Below are positions 24,643-33,617 of a stretch of 56,223 nucleotides of DNA, in pieces; position 1 is the stretch's first letter, and each line of letters opens with the position of its first letter. This stretch comes from DATKGQ01 sp035510715 (lineage in GTDB: Bacteria; Patescibacteriota; Saccharimonadia; Saccharimonadales; UBA4665): NCBI GenBank assembly GCA_035510715.1, contig DATKGQ010000031.1, positions 1-56,223 of the forward strand, written 5' to 3'. The translations under genes and the position numbers were made by a program. Under the pieces are notes generated by a model, which did not search any database, was not told the origin of the DNA, and saw nothing but the letters and a program-made list of their open reading frames with translations.

Positions 24643-27099
24643 TTAGAGCTGCGCTTTAACTTCATTGAGCGCTTGGGAAACAGTCTCGACTGTAATGCCA
24701 CTGGATTTAACAGCTGACATTTGGGCATCAAAGTCACTCGGGTAGGTGTTGTATTCACCGGCGGCTGAATCAGGATCAACCTGATGATAGACCAGAATCA
24801 GCCATGTATTAGTAGTTTTAGCTTCGGCAATCCAAGATTGGATTTGTGCTAAGGTAGTTGTGTCGACGATATTTTGGACCAACAGATTATTCGCGTCAAA
24901 GTTATTCTTGGCATTATAGCCCGCTTCTACACCTCGGTATGACTTATAGTATTTATCAGCATTAGTTACAACCTGAGTATTAGTAGAGCCATATGGCGCA
25001 GCGTAGTCGGTAACCGGTACACCAATCAAATTTTGCAGGAAGGTTTGAGAATTCTGAAGCTCGGTATTCTGTTGCGTGGCAGTCAAAGTTGTAAGGTCGG
25101 GATGGTCAACGCTGTGCGATCCGATTTCTTCGCCAGCAGCATATAAGCCTTTAACCTGGGCGCTGCTCATGTAACCACTTACGTTATCTATATAGCTAGT
25201 AATGATATAGTCTGTTGAAGTTAAGCCATACTTTTGTAAAATTGGCAGTCCATTGGTATAAAAGCTAGCGTAACTGTCATCATCAGTGATACTGATAAGG
25301 GGCCGGTTAAGACCTTGGTAGCTAAAAGGAGTTAAACTGTAATCATCAGTCGTCAACCAGCCAACCGCAAAAATGTCATGTTCGATGTTAATGGCTACGG
25401 CTCCAGCTGGTGCCATAAACTGTGTATCAAACTTTGACCAACTATTAGGGCTGGGGTATAGGGAGCCAAGGTATAAGTATTGTACACTTCCATCGCTCAT
25501 CACTATAGTTGCGTCGACTTCGTTGTTAATGTTGGACTCATAGTAGTCACTAAAATCATACATTTGTCCACCAGTTATCGGCTGGTTTGCAAAATCCCAG
25601 TAGGCTGCGCCGTTCGTGTATTTTGTAGTTTGTACCTTAACGCTATGATTACCAGTATGGCCGGTAGACAAATAAGTAAACGTTGAGGTATTGGCTCCCC
25701 ATGAGCTACTAAACCAATCAAGCGGTTGTTTGCTATTTGTTGGATCGACGGTTTCCAGTGAAGGGTTGGGGATAACATTGTTACTAATTGTTCCTGAATT
25801 GCTGACTGTTACAGGTGTTGCCACCGAAGTGGTAGTTTTATTATCCGTGGTAGTGACTACAGCTGTTAGGCTATGAGCTCCGTTGGAAGCAGTTGCCGTG
25901 TTCCAGCTTTGCTGATAAGGCGCATATGTCAAGGCACTTCCGAGATTATTGCCGTCTAATTTAAATTGTACGCTGGATATCGCAGTAGTTGAGTTAATCG
26001 AAGCAGTAACCACGACGTTGCCGCTTAGCTTGGCATTGGCGGCAGGTGATGTGATAGATACGGTCGTCGGGACAACAGGTGCCGGCAATAGTGAGGCATC
26101 ATCAATCTGAAGAGTACCTACGCCGGCTATTAAATGGAAGATTGTCACATATTTAGCTGTTGCGGGAGTTGTAAAGGTTACGCTGGCTTGTTGCCAATTA
26201 GTGGCACTGGCGGCAACAGAGGCCGTCAATGTGCTGTAAGTCAGAGCACCACTGCCATTGTCGAATTGAGCAACGAGACTAGTGGCAATATTTGATTTGT
26301 AATAATCGCTGTAAATGTATTGAGTGCTTGGCGAGACTGCTACTTCGTTGAAATACCATTTAGCATCACCGCTAGTATAGCTAGTGGTTTGGATTTTAGC
26401 GCTGTGGGTACCGGTGTGTCCGTCAGTTGTGTCATATGTGAAAGCCGTGGCGTTGGTTCCCCAGCCGCCAGTCTGCCAATCCACTGGGTTGTTCCCGTTA
26501 GCTGTTTCGAAGGAAGGATTCAATATCAGGTTGCCGTTAGTATTAGCAGGCGGTGTTACAACTTGAGCGGTGTTTAGGCTAAAGTCGTCAGTCTGTAAAC
26601 TTCCCGCGGTCGCTAAAATATGCAGGATGGAGACTTTAACCGCGGTTGCCGGTACAGTAAAGTTAATGCTTGATTGAGCCCAAACTGAGCTAGTAGGAAC
26701 ATTCTCTAAATATATATAGCTAGCGGTACCGCTGGCATTAAAATATTCTGCATCTAATTCGGTAGCAACATTTGAAATGTAGTAGTCGCTGTATGTATAT
26801 TGCTGGCCAGCGGTAACTGCTGCGGCATCAGGGACCCATTTGGCATCACCGCTAGTACGGGCAGTGGAATTAATTAACAGACTTTTACTGCCTGTATGAC
26901 CGCTATTCTGATAAGTCATGGTAGTTGTGCTTGTTCCCCAGTTATCGGCTGTCCAATTGGCTGGACCGCTACCACTGGCTGTCTCGACGGAAGGGTTAGT
27001 AATTAAGTTAGGTGTATTGGCCGCATGCACTACAATTGCCGGCATAATTATCCAACTAAATAAAACTATCGCTAAAAAACAATTCAAAAACTTTTTCAT
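24643..27099 (-). CDS. Secreted multidomain polysaccharide deacetylase
   Basis: 818 residues with a signal peptide (FLNCFLAIVLFSWIIMPAIV, cut near VHA-AN). Three similar carbohydrate-binding-like modules follow (about 30-185, 190-340 and 435-600; each begins N-L-I-x-N-P-S-x-E-T and contains a YSDYY motif). A bacterial Ig-like domain (about 345-430) lies between the second and third. The C-terminal 215 residues are a NodB domain: TDDDS (motif 1), HSVDH (metal-binding His pair) and APYGS (motif 3). It should remove N-acetyl groups from a surface or host polysaccharide such as peptidoglycan or a PNAG-like polymer. GGAG lies 12 nt before the ATG. Confidence 0.88.
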   Translation of the reverse strand: MKKFLNCFLAIVLFSWIIMPAIVVHAANTPNLITNPSVETASGSGPANWTADNWGTSTTTMTYQNSGHTGSKSLLINSTARTSGDAKWVPDAAAVTAGQQYTYSDYYISNVATELDAEYFNASGTASYIYLENVPTSSVWAQSSINFTVPATAVKVSILHILATAGSLQTDDFSLNTAQVVTPPANTNGNLILNPSFETANGNNPVDWQTGGWGTNATAFTYDTTDGHTGTHSAKIQTTSYTSGDAKWYFNEVAVSPSTQYIYSDYYKSNIATSLVAQFDNGSGALTYSTLTASVAASATNWQQASVTFTTPATAKYVTIFHLIAGVGTLQIDDASLLPAPVVPTTVSITSPAANAKLSGNVVVTASINSTTAISSVQFKLDGNNLGSALTYAPYQQSWNTATASNGAHSLTAVVTTTDNKTTTSVATPVTVSNSGTISNNVIPNPSLETVDPTNSKQPLDWFSSSWGANTSTFTYLSTGHTGNHSVKVQTTKYTNGAAYWDFANQPITGGQMYDFSDYYESNINNEVDATIVMSDGSVQYLYLGSLYPSPNSWSKFDTQFMAPAGAVAINIEHDIFAVGWLTTDDYSLTPFSYQGLNRPLISITDDDSYASFYTNGLPILQKYGLTSTDYIITSYIDNVSGYMSSAQVKGLYAAGEEIGSHSVDHPDLTTLTATQQNTELQNSQTFLQNLIGVPVTDYAAPYGSTNTQVVTNADKYYKSYRGVEAGYNAKNNFDANNLLVQNIVDTTTLAQIQSWIAEAKTTNTWLILVYHQVDPDSAAGEYNTYPSDFDAQMSAVKSSGITVETVSQALNEVKAQL

Positions 27100-27296
27100 T
27101 AGAATGGTGACTCCTTATTTGCGCAATATTATAGTACTTCTTTTACTATATTGCAACTATGATGTTTGTTAAGCATAAGCACTAATTCTATATAATACTA
27201 TTTACATTGTGTCATTATTCATTTATAATCTTGCGCAAGAGATTTGGACTGAGGTGATGGCTGCCTTTCTCGGAAATATTAAATAAGGAGAAATGT

Positions 27297-27473
27297 ATGT
27301 ACGGAAAAGGTGCAGGTACGTTAAGTGCCGCTACTGGCATTTCATTACTACCTAATACTGGCAATAATCGGCCGCTATTTATGATAGCTGCGGGCTTGTT
27401 AGTAAGTGGTATGGTTGTTTTCGTGATTTCATTTGTCTTGTCTCGCAAGCATCGTCACACTGAAGCAAACTAA
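27297..27473 (+). CDS. Mini LPXTG-anchored surface protein
   Basis: 58 residues, starting at ATG 27297 six nt after AAGGAG. Nearly the whole protein is a cell-wall sorting signal: LPNTG at residues 19-23, a hydrophobic segment (about 28-48) and the basic tail SRKHRH. No N-terminal signal peptide precedes it, which is odd for a sortase substrate; the sorting-signal helix may insert on its own, or the 5' part may be lost. The next gene is a sortase, 75 nt downstream. Confidence 0.7.
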   Translation: MYGKGAGTLSAATGISLLPNTGNNRPLFMIAAGLLVSGMVVFVISFVLSRKHRHTEAN

Positions 27474-27548
27474 TTACTACTTGGTAACGTTTTTATAGAA
27501 AAGCGGTAGCTTAGGTTACCGTTATTCTATAAATTTAAAAATATCATT

Positions 27549-28145
27549 ATGAAATTTATCGTATTTCTACGAATCATAGCCATCACATTAATAATGGGCG
27601 GTTTATTTATCATCGTGCCGCTAAATTATTTCTGGCTTCAGAGTAAAGTTGCTGTAGCCGAGCAGGCTGGTACCGTTCCAACCAGTAATTATCGTCCCGA
27701 ACCATCGCCGACACTTGTTACCGGACAGCCAATCGGGATTTCGATACCGAGCTTGAATATTAATTTACAGGTAATACCAGGCTTCTATAATTCAAATACC
27801 GGGGCTTGGACGCTAAGTCTTGATAAGGCCCAGTTTGCCGAAATTAGTGCTCCGCCGAATAATAAATCTGGAAATACCTTTATTTATGGCCATTACCGGC
27901 GGGAAGTTTTTGCCTACCTTCATTTAATTCAGCCAGGCGCTAAGGCTATTATCTCAACAAGTAATGGTTACAATTTTAGTTATACCTTCTTAAATACCGC
28001 AGCAGTGGACCCAACCGATACTTCGATCTTTACATATAGCGGTCTACCTCGTTTAACAGTCCAGACTTGTTCCGGCAGTTTATTCCAACACCGCCAGATG
28101 TACTACTTCCAGTATGACGGCTTTGTTAAGACAAGCGTCAGTTAA
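27549..28145 (+). CDS. Sortase
   Basis: 198 residues. An N-terminal membrane anchor (about 7-30) leads to a sortase beta-barrel: IGISIPSLNINLQVIPG, the catalytic His in FIYGHYRR (about residue 115), the catalytic Cys in LTVQTCSGS (about residue 178) and Arg in FQHRQ nearby. Sortases cleave LPXTG between T and G and attach the protein to an amino group, or polymerise pilins. The substrate candidate is the LPNTG protein directly upstream. The subclass is unclear; small single-domain class D/E/F types fit best. Its stop overlaps the convergent GT2 gene. Confidence 0.87.
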   Translation: MKFIVFLRIIAITLIMGGLFIIVPLNYFWLQSKVAVAEQAGTVPTSNYRPEPSPTLVTGQPIGISIPSLNINLQVIPGFYNSNTGAWTLSLDKAQFAEISAPPNNKSGNTFIYGHYRREVFAYLHLIQPGAKAIISTSNGYNFSYTFLNTAAVDPTDTSIFTYSGLPRLTVQTCSGSLFQHRQMYYFQYDGFVKTSVS

Positions 28146-29446
28146 GTAACATCTTGCATCGCGGTTGCGTCAATCTTATAACGCCTACCTTCAGTTGCCC
28201 AACCCTTGGCAGCTGATGTCGATTTTCTTAAGATAATTATTTCGGTGAAAGCAGTAAAATAAAGAAAAACCTCTGTAAATCGTAAAAAGTAATAATACGG
28301 TAAAACTCCTATCAATGCCCAGCGCTTAATAACTACTGACGAGGCTAAAGTTATTGCGCTAGTCATGACAAAATCTATGGCAATAGCTAGCGGTATTGCC
28401 CAAAAATAGTGTGTCTCGATAATAACAATTGGGAAGAGTACTAATATTTGGAATACAAATAAAGCTGTTTGAAATAGTTGGAAGCCAATGCTCACATCAA
28501 TCCGCTGGGCGTGTAGCCCAATACGATACTCTTTTATGCCTTGGAAGAAACCGCGGTACCAACGCATGCTCTGCTTGCAAAAATCATGATAAGATTGCGG
28601 ATCCTGAGTATAGTTTATGGCTTTTGGTATATATAGAATTTTTCCAAGTTTTTTACGGTGTACTTGAAGAGTTATATCAAAATCCTCGGTAACATTATTA
28701 CCATTAATATCAAGCTTAGATAATATATCAGTGCGAAAACTGGTAACCGGTCCGGGGAATACCGAAACCATACCAAGCGCTGATTGGATGCGTCGATAAA
28801 AATGCTGTCCGTAGGTATAGCTAAATGCCCGGTAGGTACTAATCCAGTTACCGCGCAAACTCTGAACAAAACCAATTGCCACGACGTATTTATTAGAAAT
28901 TTTTTTACGATAGATTCTAAAATAGTCTGGCGAAAATACACTGTCAGCATCGGCCACATGTAACCATTGGTAATCACGCTCGATATTAAATTTCTTAATT
29001 GCTTTCTTGACGGCCAAGGCTTTACCGCTACGACGCACGGTCAGCACATTTTTCTTTCCTAGTAAGCCAATGGCAATTTTACGAGTACTATCAGACGAGG
29101 CATCATCAACTAAGAAGATATCTCGCTTTAGTTGGCCGGCCGATATAGCCGATTTAATAGTTGTTGCAACTATTAGCTCTTCGTTGTGGCCCGGCAGTAA
29201 CAAAGCAAGTTTTTTACGATGTTTATTGATCGACTTATTGCTATTTCTCTTAGTCCCTGACTTATCGTTATGAGATGCTGATTCTTCCGGGTTGCGATCA
29301 ATATAAATAATCGGACGTTTTATATACTGCGCTTGGGTTACAATAGGCATTGCTGCTAGGCTATGATTACTATTATAAGCACGGGCTATATAGCTCGTCA
29401 CACCGCGAGACATTGTAATGGTTGAAGCTGTTGCAATCTCAGACAT
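28142..29446 (-). CDS. Processive family 2 glycosyltransferase (membrane)
   Basis: 434 residues. A disordered basic N-terminus (to ~70) is followed by a GT-A domain with LVDDASSDST (about 110-120), the DADS divalent-metal motif, TEDFD (the general-base TED motif) and QSMRWYRG (QxxRW, about residue 295). Three or four C-terminal membrane helices complete it. These are the hallmarks of NodC/PgaC/hyaluronan-synthase-type enzymes that polymerise and export a beta-linked polysaccharide. With the deacetylase and glycosidase-like genes nearby, it suggests synthesis of a modified exopolysaccharide, possibly PNAG-like. The sugar is not determined by sequence. Confidence 0.87.
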   Translation of the reverse strand: MSEIATASTITMSRGVTSYIARAYNSNHSLAAMPIVTQAQYIKRPIIYIDRNPEESASHNDKSGTKRNSNKSINKHRKKLALLLPGHNEELIVATTIKSAISAGQLKRDIFLVDDASSDSTRKIAIGLLGKKNVLTVRRSGKALAVKKAIKKFNIERDYQWLHVADADSVFSPDYFRIYRKKISNKYVVAIGFVQSLRGNWISTYRAFSYTYGQHFYRRIQSALGMVSVFPGPVTSFRTDILSKLDINGNNVTEDFDITLQVHRKKLGKILYIPKAINYTQDPQSYHDFCKQSMRWYRGFFQGIKEYRIGLHAQRIDVSIGFQLFQTALFVFQILVLFPIVIIETHYFWAIPLAIAIDFVMTSAITLASSVVIKRWALIGVLPYYYFLRFTEVFLYFTAFTEIIILRKSTSAAKGWATEGRRYKIDATAMQDVT

Positions 29447-29603
29447 ATGAAACCAAAATAATTTATTAATATATTATCGCATATTTTTTCTATTATTGCT
29501 ACATTATTATGTCAAAATTTAATACATCCTTCATGTTGCACAAAATAGCCATTCGGATATTTCTCAGACTTAATCATTTCTTAGGCACGTAGACCTGTAA
29601 TAA

Positions 29604-29612
29604 TGCTATGAT
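29604..29612 (+). promoter_or_regulatory. Extended -10, leaderless
   Basis: TGC-TATGAT, with the hexamer at 29607-29612, ends 6 nt before ATG 29619. Confidence 0.6.
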
Positions 29613-29618
29613 AAACAC

Positions 29619-29966
29619 ATGAATGATAAGGGTGTAGTGGTTAATAATCCAGACTCTGGCAAAATGTTGCGACATTTCAAAGACGGCAGCACCAGGAATG
29701 TGGCTGATTTGCCATCGGTCTATATCGGCAAGGGGATATATAAGCCGGGATGGCGTTGGTCGCTACACGCCGGTCCGCAAACCAATAAAGTATCCCAAAA
29801 GCATATTGGCTATGTATTGACCGGCAAGATGCACATCCAAGACAATAATGGCAAGAAACTAACGGCCGGGGCAGGCGACAGCTTTGAGGTTGGCACCAAC
29901 CATGATGCTTGGGTAATCGGTAACGAACCGTGCGTTGCTTTAGATTTTGAATTTAGAACAGAGTAA
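29619..29966 (+). CDS. Cupin-domain protein
   Basis: 115 residues, a single cupin barrel. Cupin motif 1 is degenerate (PGWRWSLHAGPQTNKVSQKHIGY), with two His and a Gln as possible metal ligands, followed by VLTGKMHIQDNNGKKLTAGAG and the motif 2 region GTNHDAWVIGNEP. Small cupins of this type bind a metal and act as enzymes or sensors; no substrate can be named. It is probably monocistronic with a leaderless start. Confidence 0.8.
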   Translation: MNDKGVVVNNPDSGKMLRHFKDGSTRNVADLPSVYIGKGIYKPGWRWSLHAGPQTNKVSQKHIGYVLTGKMHIQDNNGKKLTAGAGDSFEVGTNHDAWVIGNEPCVALDFEFRTE

Positions 29967-29970
29967 ATAT

Positions 29971-30216
29971 TTACTTAAATTTTGAATTTTTTGATGCAAC
30001 ATACTGCGTCAGCAATACCCCGGCTATGATCAGGGGGACGACTGTTGTTAATAACTGCCACAGATAGTGCCCGTTCTGATACCAGACAACTGGAACAGAA
30101 ATAATATAGCCGACATATATAAGATATATAAGTAGCCCTTGCCAACTTGACGGTAGGTAACTGCTGCGAACGTGAACGAACCAGGCTTGATGCTTTGTTT
30201 TTCTATGATTTTTCAT
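29971..30216 (-). CDS. Small two-helix membrane protein
   Basis: 81 residues: a basic N-terminus (NHRKTKHQ), two hydrophobic segments (about 22-42 and 52-70) and a basic end. This resembles small 2TM proteins common in Saccharibacteria, of unknown function. It converges with the cupin gene (4 nt between stops). A GATAAT lies 9 nt before the start. Confidence 0.55.
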   Translation of the reverse strand: MKNHRKTKHQAWFVHVRSSYLPSSWQGLLIYLIYVGYIISVPVVWYQNGHYLWQLLTTVVPLIIAGVLLTQYVASKNSKFK

Positions 30217-30337
30217 TTTATTCCGATTATCTTATCAACAATATATATTATAACACTCTGACCCCCTAAGTCTGAGTTCAATTAGGGCTAACAATTTTTA
30301 TTGTGCATTTTCATAAACTAATTGATAATGTAATCGA

Positions 30338-30570
30338 ATTGAACAACTTGAAAGTGAACCCTGGCGGAATAGGGCGGTATGCAAGGGAACCGATCCGGAT
30401 ATTTTTCCCCATTAATGAAGAAGCCAGGAAAATTTGCGCTGATTGTCCAGTTAAAGAAGCCTGACTGGATTTTGCTTTTACTATTCATGAATAAACGGAG
30501 TTGGGGCGGAGTATCTTAGAGAGATCGCCGAACTTTAGCGAGAAATCAAAGACACATTGGCGGGTTAGTA
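30338..30570 (+). pseudogene. Decayed WhiB-like gene
   Basis: Read in successive frames, this stretch gives WRNRAVCKGTDPDIF, then (shift) NEEARKICADCPVKEA, TGA, LDFAFTIHE, then (shift) GV(W)GG, then a basic tail. It preserves the WhiB order: first Cys, DPxxFFP, CxxC, fourth Cys position (TGA here), and the GVWGG turn. At least two frameshifts and stops make it non-functional. No start codon is identifiable. An intact relative lies at 40251-40562. Confidence 0.7.
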
Positions 30571-30626
30571 ACAAATAGCCAATTTCAAGACCTATCTGCT
30601 TAAGTAAGTCATTGCAAACCGTTTTT

Positions 30627-31529
30627 CTACTTTAGCACTAAGGCCCCCAGGCCAACTACGCCTGGACCGGAATGTACACTGATTGCCATACTCTGCTCAC
30701 AGATCAAATCTTCATATTCTATTCCGGAACCATCTTTGGCTTTTACAAAACAATCATCGGCAATCTTTTGCAGATAATCCAGCTGATCAGATTCAAAATA
30801 GACAAACGCCAATCGGACTGCGTTCTGCCCGACTTCTTTAGCAACATATTCTACCATAAATTCCAAGGAACGCGGCCAACCGGTTTGATTATCGCTAATC
30901 GGTTCAATCTGACCCTTGGCATTTACACCGACAATCGGTTTAATACCCATTAAGCCGCCAAGCATCTTACTGCAGCGGCCTATTTTACCGCCCTTTCTTA
31001 AATGTTCCAGGTTACTGAATGCTTGCACCAGATGTAATTGCTTAGATAATCGCTCGACCCGGCCGGCTAAGTCGGCGGCTTTACTGAATTCGCCTTCGCT
31101 AACTTCTTTCTCAGCCTGCATAACCAACAATCCCTGTCCGACAGATACTGTTCTACTATCAACTATGGCAATATCAGCCTGTTTTTTAAACATACTAGCA
31201 GCTGTATCCGCAGAGATAATTGACTTACTCAACAATCCACTCACCGGCACCACAACAATTTCCGTTACACCGCTCTCAACTAGCTTAGAAAAAACACTTC
31301 TGTATGCCTCGATATTGGGTTGTGAAGTAGCAATTCTAGTCGTTTCTAGATCTTTTAAAAATTCAGCTCTTTCAGTACTGGAGTCAAATGGTTTATCGAC
31401 CCACTTATCTCGATCATTAACGCATATCGTAAAATGCACTTCTTCTAGACCGGGGTTATCAGCTCTTCTGATACTTTCGGGTAAAGATGACGCACTATCG
31501 TGCACGATAACTATTTCTGGACTTGCCAT
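30627..31529 (-). CDS. DegV family fatty-acid-binding protein
   Basis: 300 residues. The N-terminus has the DegV signature (IVHDSASSLPESIRRADN), with TSQPNIEAYRSVF and VVPVSGLLSKSIISADTA following, as in the lipid-binding half. The second half carries LEHLRKGGKIGRCSKMLGGLMGIKPIVGV, the characteristic DegV segment. DegV/FakB proteins hold a fatty acid and present it to the kinase FakA, feeding exogenous fatty acids into phospholipids; that would suit a host-dependent cell. FakA is not in the window. AGGAG precedes the ATG. Confidence 0.9.
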   Translation of the reverse strand: MASPEIVIVHDSASSLPESIRRADNPGLEEVHFTICVNDRDKWVDKPFDSSTERAEFLKDLETTRIATSQPNIEAYRSVFSKLVESGVTEIVVVPVSGLLSKSIISADTAASMFKKQADIAIVDSRTVSVGQGLLVMQAEKEVSEGEFSKAADLAGRVERLSKQLHLVQAFSNLEHLRKGGKIGRCSKMLGGLMGIKPIVGVNAKGQIEPISDNQTGWPRSLEFMVEYVAKEVGQNAVRLAFVYFESDQLDYLQKIADDCFVKAKDGSGIEYEDLICEQSMAISVHSGPGVVGLGALVLK

Positions 31530-31667
31530 TTATTACTCCTAAAATCTAGATATCAAATGCAATATTAACACATAGCCTTATATAAGCTAATTTTATCTAG
31601 CCTTAAAGACACCTATTTCTTAGATGTTAATAAATTAATCTCTCTTACTTATGAAATTATCGGCGTT

Positions 31668-32204
31668 TTACTTATCGCCGTTGGATAATTCAGTGATGTG
31701 TAGAGCACCAACTAAGATCGCATAAAGACCTAGAATCCAGACGAATGAGACGCCCTGGGACTGCTTGGCAAAAAGTATTACAATACCGGCTACCACGCCG
31801 CCTAATCCACAGATGTAGCTGATGGCTTGTGTTTTTATGGTTGCTTTGTTATTGAAGAAAGCAACTACCGCCTCAATCACACCATAAGCGATCAAGGTGA
31901 AGCCAATCAATAGGATGAAGGAGCTAAACTTCACGGCCGTATGACGGAGCAGATAAATACCTACCCCAAGTTCATAGGCACCCAATACGACTGGCAGGAA
32001 CCATGACTCTACTTTACTAATTGTGTTGAGCCCGGCCATTATATTTACCAGGCCGGTAATTAGTACAAATGCACTAAATAGATAGAGCAGTACTAATAAA
32101 GTTAAACTCGGCCAGAAAACAGCTACTAGACCGAATAGTAATGTCGCCACACCCCCTAGAACCAAAGCCCACCAGTTATCTTTGGTAATATTTGCAGTGC
32201 TCAT
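31668..32204 (-). CDS. HdeD-like (DUF308) membrane protein
   Basis: 178 residues from ATG 32204, chosen because AAGGAGGGTG lies 5 nt upstream (the frame is open to 32237). Six hydrophobic segments in three pairs, with the repeated short motifs of DUF308/HdeD (LFGLVAVFWPSLTLLVLLYLF, then GLVNIMAGLNTISKVESW). HdeD is linked to acid stress in enterobacteria; the role elsewhere is unknown. No operon partner. Confidence 0.85.
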   Translation of the reverse strand: MSTANITKDNWWALVLGGVATLLFGLVAVFWPSLTLLVLLYLFSAFVLITGLVNIMAGLNTISKVESWFLPVVLGAYELGVGIYLLRHTAVKFSSFILLIGFTLIAYGVIEAVVAFFNNKATIKTQAISYICGLGGVVAGIVILFAKQSQGVSFVWILGLYAILVGALHITELSNGDK

Positions 32205-32450
32205 TAAAACACCCTCCTTATTTGATAACTTAATCATCTACCTGAGTAGTCAGTATGTCAAATTACTTATGTGGATAACTTCTTTGGCCATATTGTAACA
32301 AAAACAGCAATTAAAATTTTTGGTGACTATTCTTTAAGAGTAAGTAATTAGACTTTATTTTTGGGCTATTGATCGATGCATACAACTCAATTATGAATTG
32401 CCGCAGGTCTCGATATGAAGATTAATATAAATTTTAACTAATGATTTAGA

Positions 32451-33185
32451 TTAATTTCCGGATATTATAATTCTAGAGAATGATACATTGTGATCTTTAG
32501 CTGCAGCGCCGGCAATGGCTAGAGCTTGGCCTTCCATCTCAGCCGTGGCTGTATTAGCCTTAGTCGTGCTGATCATTGTTTTGACAGCTGAGGAACCGAT
32601 TCTGACACTGATATGATTACCATCAACATCTAATAAATAACTATTCTTAGTATTTGGGCCGCCACCAAGCTGGTAATTCGGGCGGGTTATACCAGATAGG
32701 AAAATTTGGTCATCGGTAACGTTTTTCTCAGTATTGCCGTTAGTATCCATATCTTTAGTAATAGAATTGCCATATTCCGTTTCGGCATCAATACCTATAG
32801 CGTTAGGATTTGTGCCTGCTGGATAAACTAAAACATCAATATAGTTAACGGCATCCGGTTTAGGCATATATGTTTTAGGCGCGGATATTTTAGCTACATC
32901 TTCAACTTCAACTTCAATAATCTGGTGATTTGGTGATTTTTTATAGGCGGCTATCCCGTCAATAGGTTGGTTGGGGCCCTTACCCCACGCTAATTTATCC
33001 TGTTCAATTTCTGAGACTAGTTCTGGGAATTTTATAGGATTAGCTTTATTGCTTTTTGTCATAGAGGTTGTTTCGCGTCGGTTATTAGGTATATGCGAAT
33101 AAAAGCCCGTGGCACTTATACCCAAAAAGGCAGTTAAGCCAGTGGCAATAATCTTAGTAACAATTATTTCCTTTGAATTACCCAT
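32451..33185 (-). CDS. Exported hypothetical protein
   Basis: 244 residues. One N-terminal hydrophobic segment (about 10-28) acts as a signal or anchor; the rest is polar. The central part has strands and repeated Asp/Asn clusters (SITKDMDTNGNTEKNVTDDQ) that could bind calcium. The start ATG 33185 is preceded by AGGAG. No known family is recognised. It lies downstream of the propeller-repeat gene on the same strand but is separated by a structured 430-nt gap. Confidence 0.6.
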   Translation of the reverse strand: MGNSKEIIVTKIIATGLTAFLGISATGFYSHIPNNRRETTSMTKSNKANPIKFPELVSEIEQDKLAWGKGPNQPIDGIAAYKKSPNHQIIEVEVEDVAKISAPKTYMPKPDAVNYIDVLVYPAGTNPNAIGIDAETEYGNSITKDMDTNGNTEKNVTDDQIFLSGITRPNYQLGGGPNTKNSYLLDVDGNHISVRIGSSAVKTMISTTKANTATAEMEGQALAIAGAAAKDHNVSFSRIIISGN

Positions 33186-33433
33186 AGTCTCCTATAAACA
33201 ACAATTAATGTCATATACCTTAGCATAAGTACGATATTTAGTCAATTTTATAACCGAGTGAACAGACGCTTTAAGTAAATATATCTCTAGAGATTAAATT
33301 TGTTGCCATCATTCTGATCGGTTAGTAACCATTAATTATTTATCGGCTATAAACCAATGTTTTTCTGGTCGATATATTTTAACTATTTAATTACTGACAT
33401 GGATTTTCCTATCCATATAAATAATTAAATGTT

Positions 33434-33602
33434 AAACGACATATCAGACTGCTATACCTACCCATAAGGGCTGGTATTATGTCGTTTTAGCTGGCTGCTA
33501 GCCAAGAGGAGCGTACGCACGAGTCTTTAAAAGACATATGCATACCTTCAGTTGTCGCGGAGAACCATAACTGGCCCTCGCTTCCTCTTGGCTGATTAGC
33601 CA
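33434..33602 (-). ncRNA. Structured intergenic element
   Basis: Two long inverted repeats lie side by side: AAACGACATA (33434-33443) with TATGTCGTTT (33478-33487), and TGGCT-3 nt-AGCCAAGAGGA (33492-33510) with TCCTCTTGGCT-4 nt-AGCCA (33583-33602). No open frame covers them. They lie between two minus-strand genes, right after the stop of the propeller protein, so termination or a small RNA is likely. Strand is assumed from the flanking genes. The rest of the gap (33186-33433) shows nothing else. Confidence 0.5.
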
Positions 33603-33617
33603 CCAACTCCAAAAATG

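Noticed and set aside
30338..30570. Selenocysteine at the fourth Cys of the WhiB remnant
   Set aside because: The gene also has frameshifts on both sides of the TGA, so decay explains it.
30916..31542. 208-codon plus-strand frame opposite DegV
   Set aside because: Antisense shadow of a clear DegV gene with its own Shine-Dalgarno.
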